In this document: positions 1 through 7,938 of the stretch, piece after piece | Position numbering within the stretch: position 1 is the stretch's first letter | Layout of the letters: each line of letters opens with the position of its first letter | Source of the DNA: Ruminococcus flavefaciens | GTDB lineage: Bacteria > Bacillota > Clostridia > Oscillospirales > Ruminococcaceae | NCBI GenBank assembly: GCA_002309635.1 | Contig: DBXO01000045.1 | Location: 1 to 25,468, forward strand | Reading direction: 5' to 3' | DNA length: 25,468 nucleotides | The notes under the pieces: model-generated | The model's input: only the letters and a program-made list of their open reading frames with translations | Database searches by the model: none | What the model was told of the DNA's origin: nothing | Made by a program: the position numbers and the translations under genes

Positions 1-564
1 TTCATGGTGGAGATGAGCGAGGTATCGGATATACTGAAAAATGCCACCAGGGACAGCCTTGTCATACTTGACGAGGTGGGACGCGGTACCTCCACATTTG
101 ACGGCGTGAGTATTGCACGTGCGGTTGCGGAGTTCATCTGCAATTCAAAGAAGCTGGGCTGCAAGACTCTCTTTGCAACTCATTACCATGAGCTCATAGG
201 CCTTGAGGACGAACTGGAGGGCGTAAAGAACTACAGCATTGCAGTAAATAAGCACGGAGGTACCATACGCTTCCTGCGAAAGATAGTCCGCGGCGGCGTG
301 GACGAGAGCTACGGTGTTGACGTAGCGAAGCTGGCGGGACTTCCCGCAAAGGTTGTCACAAGAGCTAAAGAGCTCCTTGAGGAAATGGAGCGTCAGCACG
401 CCTCGGAGCGCCCTGCGTCGGTACGGGAGGAGTCTGGACAGATAAGCTTTGGCAGTCTGGGACGTGAGGCGGCACTGGATATGCTTGAAAAGACCAATAT
501 CGACGAGCTAAGCGACAGCGAATGCCGCGAATTACTGAGCGATATGCTGAAAGCCCTCCAATGA
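1..564 (+). CDS. mutS: DNA mismatch repair ATPase MutS, C-terminal part (5' truncated by window edge)
   Basis: This is the last 187 codons of MutS, in frame from base 1. MutS recognises mismatches as a clamp and uses ATP to recruit MutL. The visible part begins inside the conserved 'FMVEMSE' segment. It continues with the Walker B stretch LVILDEVGRGTS (Asp24-Glu25 of the visible part) and the FATHYHEL motif. The helix-turn-helix dimerisation region (DESYGVDVAKLAGLP) and a helical tail typical of the MutS1 subfamily follow. The mismatch-recognition and clamp domains lie outside the window. The gene ends in TGA, and mutL lies downstream on the same strand after one unknown gene, as in many Firmicutes mutSL operons. 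Seen: motifs and stop codon. Known: family role. Assignment to MutS1 rather than MutS2 rests on the motif set and the mutL neighbour. Confidence 0.97.
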   Translation, partial: FMVEMSEVSDILKNATRDSLVILDEVGRGTSTFDGVSIARAVAEFICNSKKLGCKTLFATHYHELIGLEDELEGVKNYSIAVNKHGGTIRFLRKIVRGGVDESYGVDVAKLAGLPAKVVTRAKELLEEMERQHASERPASVREESGQISFGSLGREAALDMLEKTNIDELSDSECRELLSDMLKALQ

Positions 565-647
565 GAGACGTTAGCCCTCAGGAAGCGGCTGAGCTTATGA
601 ATGGGATTCCAAATGGACTGTGTTCCTTTGGTCAGGTCAAGGGCTGA
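561..647 (+). CDS. possible 28-residue ORF overlapping the mutS stop (gene remnant or spurious)
   Basis: An ATG overlaps the mutS stop as ATGA and opens a 28-codon frame beginning MRDVSPQEAAELMNG and ending at a TGA at 645-647. The overlap would permit translational coupling to mutS. The peptide looks like the start of a domain (a 'VSPQEAAELM' run is reminiscent of rhodanese starts), but it stops within a hairpin repeat, so it may be a remnant cut by repeat insertion. No separate ribosome binding site is evident. The resemblance is weak and I assign no function. Confidence 0.25.
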   Translation: MRDVSPQEAAELMNGIPNGLCSFGQVKG

Positions 648-681
648 CAGCCCTTGCAGGGTTCGGGGCAGCGCCCTGTAA
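638..681. repeat. GC-rich double hairpin, candidate dispersed intergenic repeat
   Basis: Bases 638-645 (CAAGGGCT) and 649-656 (AGCCCTTG) form a perfect 8-bp stem around a GAC loop. A second imperfect hairpin follows (CAGGG...CGCCCTG, about 658-679). There is no T-tract after either, so this is not a typical terminator. From memory, Ruminococcus-type genomes carry many dispersed copies of 'gggcagcgccc' elements like this. That is recollection, not a search. The rest of the 565-730 gap shows nothing except the ribosome binding site of the next gene. Confidence 0.45.
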
Positions 682-730
682 GAGATGGCGTTCCCTGAAT
701 ATGCATTAAATAAACAGGAGATGTAAAATC

Positions 731-1351
731 ATGCCCGCATACTTTTCGATGATAATGGAATTCAGCCGTGCAGAGCTGGATTTTGACAATATGAAGGAGC
801 TCTGGCACTATCTCAAATACTCGGGGCTCGAATTCAAAAGCGGCGTATACAATGCCGAAAAGGATACCATAGAGGATATTCTCGACTGGAACCAGAAAAA
901 GCTTGAGGAGGACTTCGAGCTGGGCTATGACGAGAACGCCGACAATGACTATAAGCAGATGTGCTTCAATTACGGCGGCTTTTCCGAGGTCCGCGGATTT
1001 ATCATGAACGAGAACCCGATCCGCGGCGAGTATACCTTTACGCTGCTTATCCCTGAAGATGAGGTCTTCATCAGCGACAACACCTACAAAAAAGAGGCAG
1101 TGGAGAAGCTGAAAGCACTTGCTACTATACTGTGGATACTTCCCAAGACCCGTACTCTACAGACTGAACTGGAGCTGTGCGAGGGGATCGCTCCCGAAAT
1201 GGATATAAAGGAAGGCGCTCTGCCCTCTGCCTGTCCTTTTGCCATAGTATCCGAAAAGCAGTTCGGGCGCATGGACACAGCTGACTATACCGCCGAGCAC
1301 ATAAACGCAGGCGGAGTCATACTTACGCCAAAACGGGTAAAGCTGGTCTGA
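731..1351 (+). CDS. unknown cytoplasmic protein between mutS and mutL (206 aa)
   Basis: The 206-residue product is acidic and mixed alpha/beta, with no signal peptide or membrane segment. AGGAGATG lies 8-15 nt before the ATG, and the reading frame is clean with codon use like its neighbours, so it is probably real. The N-terminal half is rich in Asp, Glu, Tyr and Trp (for example around NMKELWHYLKYSGLEF). The C-terminal third contains a hydrophobic LATILWILPKT stretch and ends in basic residues. I recognise no catalytic motif. It lies 30 nt upstream of mutL and is presumably co-transcribed, but its position does not prove a repair role. No function is assigned. Confidence 0.8.
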   Translation: MPAYFSMIMEFSRAELDFDNMKELWHYLKYSGLEFKSGVYNAEKDTIEDILDWNQKKLEEDFELGYDENADNDYKQMCFNYGGFSEVRGFIMNENPIRGEYTFTLLIPEDEVFISDNTYKKEAVEKLKALATILWILPKTRTLQTELELCEGIAPEMDIKEGALPSACPFAIVSEKQFGRMDTADYTAEHINAGGVILTPKRVKLV

Positions 1352-1381
1352 GCTGCGCGTAAATCAGAAAGGAAGTATACC

Positions 1382-3418
1382 ATGCCCCCCATTAACGTCC
1401 TCAGCAAGGAAATATCAGAGCTTATCGCCGCAGGCGAGGTCATAGAACGCCCCTCCTCGGTAATAAAGGAGCTTGTGGAAAACTCGATAGACTCGGGAGC
1501 TTCCCATATCACCGTGGAGATAAAGAACGGCGGCACTACATATATGCGTGTCACCGACGACGGCTGCGGAATGTCCTTCGGCGATGTTCCCAAAGCCTTT
1601 CTTCGTCATGCCACAAGCAAGATAAGCGCCAAGGAGGACCTTGACAATATCCTCACTCTCGGCTTCAGAGGTGAAGCCCTTGCCTCCGTGGCAGCTGTTT
1701 CACGCGTGGAGATAATGACCAAGCAGCGCGAGCAGCTCTACGGCACCCTTTATACTATCGAGGGCAGCGCCGAGAAGACCCATGAGGAGAGCGGCTGTCC
1801 CGACGGCACCACCGTAGTTATCCGTGACCTTTTCTACAATGTTCCCGCAAGGCGCAAGTTTATGAAAAAGGACGTGACAGAGGGCAACGCAGTCAGCAGT
1901 ATCCTGCAAAAGATAACCATGTCACACCCCGATATCGCTTTCAGGTTTATCCGCGACAACCGCACTGAGTTCAACTCCAGCGGTGACGGAGAACTGTTTT
2001 CGGCGGTATATGCGGTATACGGACGTGACTTCGCCCGCGATCTCATGCCCGTTGACTATGAATATGAGGGAGTACACGTAGGCGGCTATGTTATAAAACC
2101 TCTGTATTCAAAGACCAACCGTTCTTTCCAGAATTTCTTCGTGAACGGCAGATATGTCCGTTCGAGGCTTTGCTCGTCGGCTCTCGAAAACGCCTATACC
2201 AATATGATAATGACGGGAAAATTCCCTGCCTGCGTACTTCTCATAGACCTTTCACCCAGTGCAATGGACGTAAATATCCACCCGACCAAGGCTGAGGTGC
2301 GTTTTACCAATGAGAAGTCGGTTTCCGACGCCATTTACTTTGCGGTAAAGAACGCCATGATGAAGGACGGGCTCATATACGAATTTGAGCTGAAGCCCCA
2401 TGCGGACTGGACAAAGGCTGCTACCGGGCAGGAGGAGATGAAGCAGCAGGAGTTCCTTTTCACTCCCGTTGACAAGATAGAGGAGACCGAGCAGAGGCTT
2501 GGGTCGGCACCTGCTCCTGTGTATACGGCTCCGGAGCCTGTATCGGAGGAACCTCCGGTTACTGCTGATATAACCCCGAGCCCCGCCTACAGAAATACGG
2601 TTCCGATATACAGCGGAACGGTTCCTATACAGTCTTCAGCTCACGAAACAAAGCCTGCCGAAGCTGCTCCCGTTGACGAAAGTGCTGCGGAGCCTGTGGA
2701 AGAAGCAGCTACGGAGCCGACAGAGGAGGAAGTAAGCGAGCCTGAGGCAGTTGAGGGATTCAGCTACATCACACAGCAGTCCTTTGCGGCTGCTCCCGTG
2801 CAGAAGCCTGCGGAGGAGAAAAAGCAGGAGTCTGTATGGACGGAAAAGCCGAAGATACGTGTTATCGGTGAAGCCTTCGGACTCTATATAGTTGCTGAGG
2901 CGGGCGAGGACACCATGATAATGATAGACAAGCACGCCGCCCATGAGAGGATAATATTCGAGCGCCTGAAAAGCCGCAACTGCCGTCAGTACAGTCAGCA
3001 GCTCCTTACGGGAGTGAAAGTTCTGCTCACAGCAGATGAATTCAGCGCCCTTGAAACCAATCAGGAGCTTCTTGCCGACCTTGGCTTTGCCTTTGATTTC
3101 TCTGAGAAGCCTTGTGCGGTAGCCACGGCAGTTCCCACATTCATAATGGAACTTGACATGGAGGATATAATCTCGGAGATAGCAGATAATCTCCGTATGT
3201 ACAGCCACGACCCACAGTCTCGGGCGCTGGACGATATGCTCCACACAGTCGCCTGCAAATCGGCGATAAAGGGGAATGATAAAAATGATATCGCGGAGCT
3301 CCAGTCGCTTGCGGAGCAGGTCTACTTCGACGAAAGGATACGCCATTGTCCTCATGGCAGACCCGTGATGTTCACAATGACAAAGAGCAATATCTCACAT
3401 CAGTTCGGAAGAACGTAA
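1382..3418 (+). CDS. mutL: DNA mismatch repair endonuclease MutL
   Basis: The 678-residue product is a GHKL ATPase that couples MutS mismatch recognition to strand incision. N-terminal ATPase motifs are complete: Glu33-Asn34 in motif I (ELVEN), DDGCGM at 59-64, and GFRGEAL at 94-100. HPTKAEVRF closes the transducer domain. A Pro/Glu-rich low-complexity linker spans roughly residues 350-490. The C-terminal endonuclease domain has DKHAAHER (516-523; family consensus DQHAxxERxxxE), CKSAIK near 625 and CPHGRP at 656-661. These are the metal-binding residues found in nicking MutL proteins of bacteria without MutH. Start: AAGGAAG precedes the ATG at good spacing, and PINVLSKEISELIAAGEVIERP is the normal N-terminus. 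It follows the unknown gene by 30 nt and precedes another unknown gene by 9 nt. Confidence 0.98.
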   Translation: MPPINVLSKEISELIAAGEVIERPSSVIKELVENSIDSGASHITVEIKNGGTTYMRVTDDGCGMSFGDVPKAFLRHATSKISAKEDLDNILTLGFRGEALASVAAVSRVEIMTKQREQLYGTLYTIEGSAEKTHEESGCPDGTTVVIRDLFYNVPARRKFMKKDVTEGNAVSSILQKITMSHPDIAFRFIRDNRTEFNSSGDGELFSAVYAVYGRDFARDLMPVDYEYEGVHVGGYVIKPLYSKTNRSFQNFFVNGRYVRSRLCSSALENAYTNMIMTGKFPACVLLIDLSPSAMDVNIHPTKAEVRFTNEKSVSDAIYFAVKNAMMKDGLIYEFELKPHADWTKAATGQEEMKQQEFLFTPVDKIEETEQRLGSAPAPVYTAPEPVSEEPPVTADITPSPAYRNTVPIYSGTVPIQSSAHETKPAEAAPVDESAAEPVEEAATEPTEEEVSEPEAVEGFSYITQQSFAAAPVQKPAEEKKQESVWTEKPKIRVIGEAFGLYIVAEAGEDTMIMIDKHAAHERIIFERLKSRNCRQYSQQLLTGVKVLLTADEFSALETNQELLADLGFAFDFSEKPCAVATAVPTFIMELDMEDIISEIADNLRMYSHDPQSRALDDMLHTVACKSAIKGNDKNDIAELQSLAEQVYFDERIRHCPHGRPVMFTMTKSNISHQFGRT

Positions 3419-3427
3419 GGAGATGCT

Positions 3428-4123
3428 ATGAAACGAGCGGTAAAAGTTCTTATTGCAGTATATTTTTCGCTGGTGATGTGCATTTTCGGCGGAACTGCCG
3501 CCTATGCATGGAACGCTGATACTTCACATCTGGATATAAGCTTCGGGAAAGTCCCCGAGGGAACTGCATTTGCCGACATACTGCTGAAAGGCAGCTGGAG
3601 CAAGGCAGAGACCGATTTCATGGAGAGAAACGGAAAGCTCCTTGATATAGGACGTGACAGCGAAATCGCAAAATACAGCAATGACGGCTTCACGAGTATG
3701 CTTTTCAGGCATAACTGTGCTGAATTTCAGGAATGTGACATGACTGCTGAGGACGGCAGAAAGCATATGGTTTTTAAGCTTGATATCCCAAGCGATGAGA
3801 TATTCAATCATTTCGGCATCATAAAGGTGGCTTATTGCGGTAAAGAGGGCAATATCCTCGGTATCACCGATGAGGTCAGGATAAAAAGAGTATTCTGGGG
3901 CAATCCTGCATACACCATAAAAGCAGACGGAAGCAACCTTACCTGCGATGTGAACCTGGGGCCGCCGTATTTTATGATAGTGCTGGTGCCGGTGACGGCT
4001 GCTGCGCTGATCTTGGTAATAACAGCTGCTGTTATCACAGTGAAGGTAAGGAAAAAGGTGCAGACGGCAAGGAGCATAAAACGCATACAGTCGGGAGAAC
4101 TTGATAATGAACGAAAAGAATAA
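3428..4123 (+). CDS. unknown extracytoplasmic protein with C-terminal membrane anchor (231 aa)
   Basis: This is probably a type I membrane protein. An N-terminal export signal (basic start, hydrophobic residues about 5-22, then AAYAW) precedes about 165 extracellular residues. One strongly hydrophobic segment (PYFMIVLVPVTAAALILVITA, about residues 179-204) and a short basic cytoplasmic tail follow. The outside domain has three cysteines (NCAEFQEC and YCGKEG) and looks beta-rich, but I recognise no family. AAGGAG precedes the ATG, 9 nt after mutL. Its 3' end overlaps the miaA start by 17 nt, which suggests translational coupling. Its place in a repair and tRNA-modification operon gives no clue to its role. 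Confidence 0.8.
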   Translation: MKRAVKVLIAVYFSLVMCIFGGTAAYAWNADTSHLDISFGKVPEGTAFADILLKGSWSKAETDFMERNGKLLDIGRDSEIAKYSNDGFTSMLFRHNCAEFQECDMTAEDGRKHMVFKLDIPSDEIFNHFGIIKVAYCGKEGNILGITDEVRIKRVFWGNPAYTIKADGSNLTCDVNLGPPYFMIVLVPVTAAALILVITAAVITVKVRKKVQTARSIKRIQSGELDNERKE

Positions 4124-5054
4124 CAAGCCCTTTGTGCTTGCCATTGCGGGACCTACAGCCTCGGGCAAGACACGGCTGGGCGTTGAGCTTGCGAAGATTT
4201 ACGGCGGAGAGGTCATCTCCGCCGATTCCATGCAGATATACAAGGGTATGGACATAGCCTCGGCAAAGCCGACAGAAGCCGAAAAACAGGGGATCCCCCA
4301 CCACCTGATGGGGATACTGGACAGGGACGTGAGCTTTAGTGCCGCAGATTATGTACGGCTTGCCAATGAGAAGATAGGGGAGATCCTTTCGCGTGGGAAA
4401 CTCCCCGTAATAGTTGGCGGAACGGGACTTTACATCGACTCTCTCCTCGAAAACGTGAAGTTTTCCGAGGGAGGCAGCGACGAGGCTTACCGTGAGGAAC
4501 TCTATGCATTTGCCCGTGAGAACGGCAACGAAGCCCTCCACGCCCGTCTTGCGGAGCTTGACCCGGAAGCTGCCGCGGGAATACACCCAAATAACCTTGT
4601 GAGAGTTGTCCGCGCACTGGAGGTCTGTAAGGTGACGGGGCGCCGTTTCAGCGAGCTTAAAAAGGAGAGCCGCCTTGTGGAAAGCCCGTACAGATCGCTT
4701 ATTATCGGGCTCAACTACGAAAACAGGCAGACTCTTTATGACCGCATAGACATGCGCGTTGATGAAATGGTAAAGGCTGGGCTCATAGAAGAAGCACGTC
4801 AGCTCTGGCAGGAAAGCAGTATGAAAACCGCCGCCAACGCCATAGGCTACAAGGAACTTATACCGTATTTTGAGGGGAAAGCCCTTCTGTCCGACTGTAT
4901 AGACACCATAAAGCAGGAAACGAGGCGTTATGCCAAGCGCCAACTGACGTGGTTCCGTAAAAACACCCGTATCGAGTGGGTATTTTTGGACAGATTTAAT
5001 AAAAATAATGAAATATTAGAAAAATGCAAAAAAAGTATAGCCAAATTCTTGTAA
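4107..5054 (+). CDS. miaA: tRNA dimethylallyltransferase MiaA
   Basis: MiaA transfers the dimethylallyl group of DMAPP to N6 of A37 in tRNAs reading UNN codons; MiaB then usually methylthiolates it. The P-loop is GPTASGKT at residues 15-22, with the catalytic Asp40 in ISADSMQIYKGMDIASAKPT. HHLMGILD, VGGTGLYIDSLL and the C-terminal RRYAKRQLTWFRKN motif are all present. The 315-residue length is normal. I chose ATG 4107 over TTG 4101 because GGGAGA at 4093-4098 is then 8 nt upstream and MNEK... fits the family. The gene overlaps the preceding membrane-protein gene by 17 nt. hfq follows after about 100 nt, an arrangement also known from many other bacteria. Confidence 0.97.
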   Translation: MNEKNNKPFVLAIAGPTASGKTRLGVELAKIYGGEVISADSMQIYKGMDIASAKPTEAEKQGIPHHLMGILDRDVSFSAADYVRLANEKIGEILSRGKLPVIVGGTGLYIDSLLENVKFSEGGSDEAYREELYAFARENGNEALHARLAELDPEAAAGIHPNNLVRVVRALEVCKVTGRRFSELKKESRLVESPYRSLIIGLNYENRQTLYDRIDMRVDEMVKAGLIEEARQLWQESSMKTAANAIGYKELIPYFEGKALLSDCIDTIKQETRRYAKRQLTWFRKNTRIEWVFLDRFNKNNEILEKCKKSIAKFL

Positions 5055-5057
5055 ATG

Positions 5058-5066
5058 TGATATAAT
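5058..5066 (+). promoter_or_regulatory. extended -10 promoter candidate for hfq
   Basis: TGATATAAT at 5058-5066 matches the extended -10 consensus (TGnTATAAT), directly after the miaA stop and about 90 nt before hfq. No good -35 lies 16-18 nt upstream, as expected for extended -10 promoters. A TTGACA at 5095-5100 has no matching -10 downstream. Confidence 0.5.
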
Positions 5067-5156
5067 GTACTGTGTGTATTTCTGCGCGGGTTATTTGACA
5101 AAAGTTTTTACCCACGAAGCATTACACGGAAACAAATATCTGATAGGAGAATGTGT

Positions 5157-5396
5157 ATGAACAAAACAATCAATCTGCAGGACGTGTTCCTCAATCAGTG
5201 CAGAAAAGACAAGATCATGGTGACTATCATACTCACAAACGGTTTCCAGTTCAAGGGAATGGTAAGAGGCTTTGACAGCTATGTTGCTATCTTCGACTGT
5301 GACGGTAAGCAGCAGCTGGTATACAAGCACGCTATCTCCACCATTATCCCCGCAAGATCTGTTTCTATCCTCGACGCTTCCGAAAAGAACGACTAA
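5157..5396 (+). CDS. hfq: RNA chaperone Hfq
   Basis: This is a 79-residue Sm-like protein that forms a hexamer and binds sRNAs and mRNAs. Sm1 includes NLQDVFLN (Gln8 of the proximal RNA face) and FQFKGMVRGFDSY. Sm2 is the YKHAISTI signature (Tyr56-Lys57-His58). The C-terminal tail is short and acidic, as in other Firmicutes Hfq proteins. ATG 5157 is preferred to ATG 5151 because TAGGAG at 5144-5149 would be too close to the earlier codon. It follows miaA, a common linkage, and is 11 nt ahead of the HlyD-like gene, so it may lead the next operon. Confidence 0.97.
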   Translation: MNKTINLQDVFLNQCRKDKIMVTIILTNGFQFKGMVRGFDSYVAIFDCDGKQQLVYKHAISTIIPARSVSILDASEKND

Positions 5397-5407
5397 GGGT
5401 GATCTGA

Positions 5408-6679
5408 ATGGGATTCTCCAAGTCGGACGGCAGCTTCATGGTCAAGTTCCTCAGGAACGTGGTGCTGGTGCTGCTTCTGATCGTTTTCATCAGCATAGTC
5501 TATAATTTCCGGAATAAGGAAAGCGATACTGTCTCAGCCTTGATGGCTTCGGCTCTGTCCTCCCAGGAGTACAAGGGCGTTTTCATCAGGGACGAGGAAA
5601 TACAGCTGTACAGCGGAAACGGCGTTCTCAGCTACAATGTGTCCGACGGCGGAAAAGTCGGCAACGACACAGTTATCGCGGAGGCTTACCTCGACGACGA
5701 GCAGCTGAGCATAAAGCATGAGCTGGCAAAGCTTCAGAGGGAACTGGGTATCCTCGAAAAGATAACCAACCCGGGCACCCTTGAATCCGCACAGCCTGCA
5801 AGCCTTTCCGAAAGTATCAACGACAGCTACCGCAGCCTTATATATTACAGGGATATGGGCAGGCTGGACGAGCTGAGCGATGTCAGGGACGATCTCCTTA
5901 TACAGCTCAGTACATACCAGATCGTTACCGACGAGGTTCAGGGCTTTGACCAGAAGAAGCTGGACATAAGAAACGAGATAGACAAGCTCAATGCAAGAAG
6001 AGTTGCGCCCCATGAGACTGTCAGGTCTCCCCGTTCCGCATATTTCGTAAGCTATATCGACGGCTATGAGGAAAAGCTGAACACAAAGAACATGGACACT
6101 ATCACCTCGTCCATGCTCGAAGGGATCACCGACAGGAAGTCTACCGCTCCCAATGTGGTGGGCAAGCTCATAGAGGGCTACGGCTGGTATCTTGCCATAG
6201 TAGCGGATAATTCCAAGAAGCAGTACGCCATAGGCGAAGATGTGTGGCTCAGGTTCGATTCCTCGGCTGAGAGCTATCCGGCTGTGATACACGATATCCG
6301 CGACGAAAAGAATGATAAGAGCATAATCATCATATACTGCGACAAGTTCAATTACGAGCTTGTACAGCACAGAGCCGAGATAGTCGAGCTCATCAAGCAC
6401 GACTACAGGGGGCTCAAGGTGCCCCGTGAAGCCATACGTTTTGCCGACGTCACCGAGACTGAGGACGACGGGAACGGAAACGTCTCTGCCAAGACCACTA
6501 AATGCAAGGGCGTGTATATCCGCAAGGGCGAGCAGATACTCTTCAAGAAGATAGATGTTGTGTATGAGGGCAGCGATTATGTTCTTTCAAAGCCTCAGAG
6601 CGAGCTTTCAAAGAAGAGCGAGTACCTCGAGCTCTATGATGATATACTGATAGAGGAGGTCGAAAAGAATGAAAAGTGA
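5408..6679 (+). CDS. HlyD/membrane-fusion-like protein, single N-terminal membrane anchor
   Basis: The 423-residue product has one transmembrane helix at about residues 15-33 (short cytoplasmic N-terminus, bulk outside). A biotinyl-lipoyl-like half follows (YKGVFIRDEE...NVSDGGKVGNDTVIAEAY). Next come a helical region with heptad character (about 95-200), then a return to beta-rich sequence containing the second half-motif (VVGKLIEGYGWYLAI). This order matches HlyD/AcrA-type adaptor proteins, but no transporter gene is adjacent. The gene overlaps yggS by 11 nt and follows hfq by 11 nt, so it is embedded in the sepF division cluster. In Gram-positive cells it could bridge the membrane and wall. 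The family call is by architecture only; substrate and partner are unknown. Confidence 0.75.
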   Translation: MGFSKSDGSFMVKFLRNVVLVLLLIVFISIVYNFRNKESDTVSALMASALSSQEYKGVFIRDEEIQLYSGNGVLSYNVSDGGKVGNDTVIAEAYLDDEQLSIKHELAKLQRELGILEKITNPGTLESAQPASLSESINDSYRSLIYYRDMGRLDELSDVRDDLLIQLSTYQIVTDEVQGFDQKKLDIRNEIDKLNARRVAPHETVRSPRSAYFVSYIDGYEEKLNTKNMDTITSSMLEGITDRKSTAPNVVGKLIEGYGWYLAIVADNSKKQYAIGEDVWLRFDSSAESYPAVIHDIRDEKNDKSIIIIYCDKFNYELVQHRAEIVELIKHDYRGLKVPREAIRFADVTETEDDGNGNVSAKTTKCKGVYIRKGEQILFKKIDVVYEGSDYVLSKPQSELSKKSEYLELYDDILIEEVEKNEK

Positions 6680-7361
6680 CGATCTCGCTTATATCGACGA
6701 GAACCTGCGCATAATAAAAGAGAGGTGCGCCGAGGCGATGGACAAGTACCGCAGCCGCGGCGATAATGTGCGTATCATGGCGGTCACCAAGACCGTTGCT
6801 CCCGAGGTTGTGAACCATGCCATAGAGCTGGGTATAGATCTTCTCGGTGAGAACAGGGTGCAGGAGTACCTCTCAAAGGCTGACTTCTATGACAAGTCGG
6901 CAGAGGTGCAGTTCATAGGTCATTTACAGACAAACAAGGTCAAATATATAATAAATACGGTAAGTATGATACAGTCCGTGGACACCCTTAAGCTGGGTCA
7001 GGAGATAAGCCGCCTCGCCGTTAAGAACGGCAGGACTATGGATATCCTCTGCGAGGTAAATATCGGCGGAGAGGACTCCAAGAGCGGCATAGCTCCCGCA
7101 GGACTGAAAGAGCTTATCAGCGGGCTCAGAGAGCTTGAAGGAGTGCGTATCAGAGGTCTTATGACCATACCGCCTCCGTCGGACAGCGATATCTTCCTCG
7201 GAAGAATGAAGGAGCTTTACGACAGCATCTCCTCTGAGTACGGGGGAATGGATATCCTCTCCATGGGAATGACCCACGATTACGCCGAAGCTATCAAGTA
7301 CGGTTCAACACTGGTGCGCATAGGCACGGGACTGTTCGGCGCAAGGGACTATTCAAAGTAA
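6669..7361 (+). CDS. yggS: YggS/PLPBP-family pyridoxal-phosphate homeostasis protein
   Basis: The 230-residue single-domain protein has the fold of alanine racemase's N-terminal barrel and binds PLP without a known catalytic turnover. It buffers PLP and affects amino-acid and keto-acid pools. The PLP lysine is Lys41 in MAVTKT. GENRVQEYLSK, FIGHLQTNK, SVD, EVNIGGEDSKSGI, RGLMTIPP and the terminal MGMTHDYAEAIKYGSTLVRIGTGLFG are all present. The start overlaps the end of the HlyD-like gene by 11 nt. Linkage to sepF is standard in Firmicutes and actinobacteria, where this gene is called ylmE. Confidence 0.97.
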   Translation: MKSDDLAYIDENLRIIKERCAEAMDKYRSRGDNVRIMAVTKTVAPEVVNHAIELGIDLLGENRVQEYLSKADFYDKSAEVQFIGHLQTNKVKYIINTVSMIQSVDTLKLGQEISRLAVKNGRTMDILCEVNIGGEDSKSGIAPAGLKELISGLRELEGVRIRGLMTIPPPSDSDIFLGRMKELYDSISSEYGGMDILSMGMTHDYAEAIKYGSTLVRIGTGLFGARDYSK

Positions 7362-7396
7362 CTCCTCGGCGGAAAGCCGAATATCAACACGGGATA

Positions 7397-7445
7397 CTCC
7401 GCATTGATCCTGTGAAGAAAGATAAAAAATATAAATAATGCGGAG
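7397..7445 (+). promoter_or_regulatory. inverted repeat ending at the sepF ribosome binding site
   Basis: CTCCGCATT (7397-7405) is complementary to AATGCGGAG (7437-7445). The right arm stops just before the AAGGAG that serves sepF (7446-7451). A 31-nt A-rich loop separates the arms. Folding would place a stem next to the ribosome binding site and could tune translation of sepF independently of yggS. This is a structural inference only. Confidence 0.4.
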
Positions 7446-7458
7446 AAGGAGTATTAAG

Positions 7459-7938
7459 ATGAAACTTTTTGAGAACATTAAGGAATTTTTCTTTGCTGAA
7501 GAGGACGATGATTTTGACGCAGATGTTCCGGTTCGTCACGAACGCAGCGAACGCAGCGGATTCCAGTCGGCTGCACAGGACGATGCTCCCGTAAACGAAG
7601 GCATGCCCAGCGGAATGAGCAGAGAAAGAAGAAATAAGGTCGTTAATATACAGACAACAGCACAGCTTCAGGTGGTACTCGTTAAGCCCTCTGCATTCAC
7701 AGACGCAAAGCAGATAGCAGACCACCTGATCGCCAAGAAGACAGTAGTTCTTAACCTTGAAACAGCTTCGCCCGAGAACAAGAGAAGAATAATCGACTTC
7801 CTCGTAGGCGTTGCTTATGCAAACGGCGGAAGCCTCAAGCCTGTCGCTAATCTTACCTACATCATCACTCCTTATAATGTAGGATTTATCGGCGAAGACC
7901 TCGTAGGCGAGCTTGAGAACAACGGCGTGTTCATCTGA
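7459..7938 (+). CDS. sepF: cell division protein SepF
   Basis: SepF polymerises into rings, bundles FtsZ filaments and anchors them to the membrane through an N-terminal amphipathic helix. The 159-residue product starts with that helix (MKLFENIKEFFFAEED). An acidic and polar linker follows, then the folded core: VVLVKPSAFTDAKQIADHLI, KKTVVLNLET, RRIIDFLVGVAYANGGSLKPV and the terminal YIITPYNVGF. ATG 7459 was chosen because AAGGAG sits 7 nt upstream; an ATG at 7438 would prepend MRRRSIK and lacks a binding site. A 9-bp in-frame tandem duplication at 7540-7557 doubles Glu-Arg-Ser in the linker. It overlaps ylmH by one base, leaving no room for ylmG. Confidence 0.96.
   Translation: MKLFENIKEFFFAEEDDDFDADVPVRHERSERSGFQSAAQDDAPVNEGMPSGMSRERRNKVVNIQTTAQLQVVLVKPSAFTDAKQIADHLIAKKTVVLNLETASPENKRRIIDFLVGVAYANGGSLKPVANLTYIITPYNVGFIGEDLVGELENNGVFI

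Noticed and set aside
2636..3355. 239-codon open frame on the minus strand
   Set aside because: It lies wholly inside mutL, whose motifs are unmistakable, and has no ribosome binding site or recognisable protein features.
4035..4943. 302-codon open frame on the minus strand
   Set aside because: It is antisense to miaA and the preceding gene; composition is shadow-like and no family is recognisable.
5095..5123. TTGACA-based promoter for hfq
   Set aside because: No -10-like hexamer occurs 16-18 nt downstream; the extended -10 at 5058 is the better candidate.
5534..6400. 288-codon open frame on the minus strand
   Set aside because: It is antisense to the HlyD-like gene, which has better start signals and a coherent domain order.
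7404..7435. promoter TTGATC...TATAAA before sepF
   Set aside because: The spacer is 20 nt and the -35 is poor.
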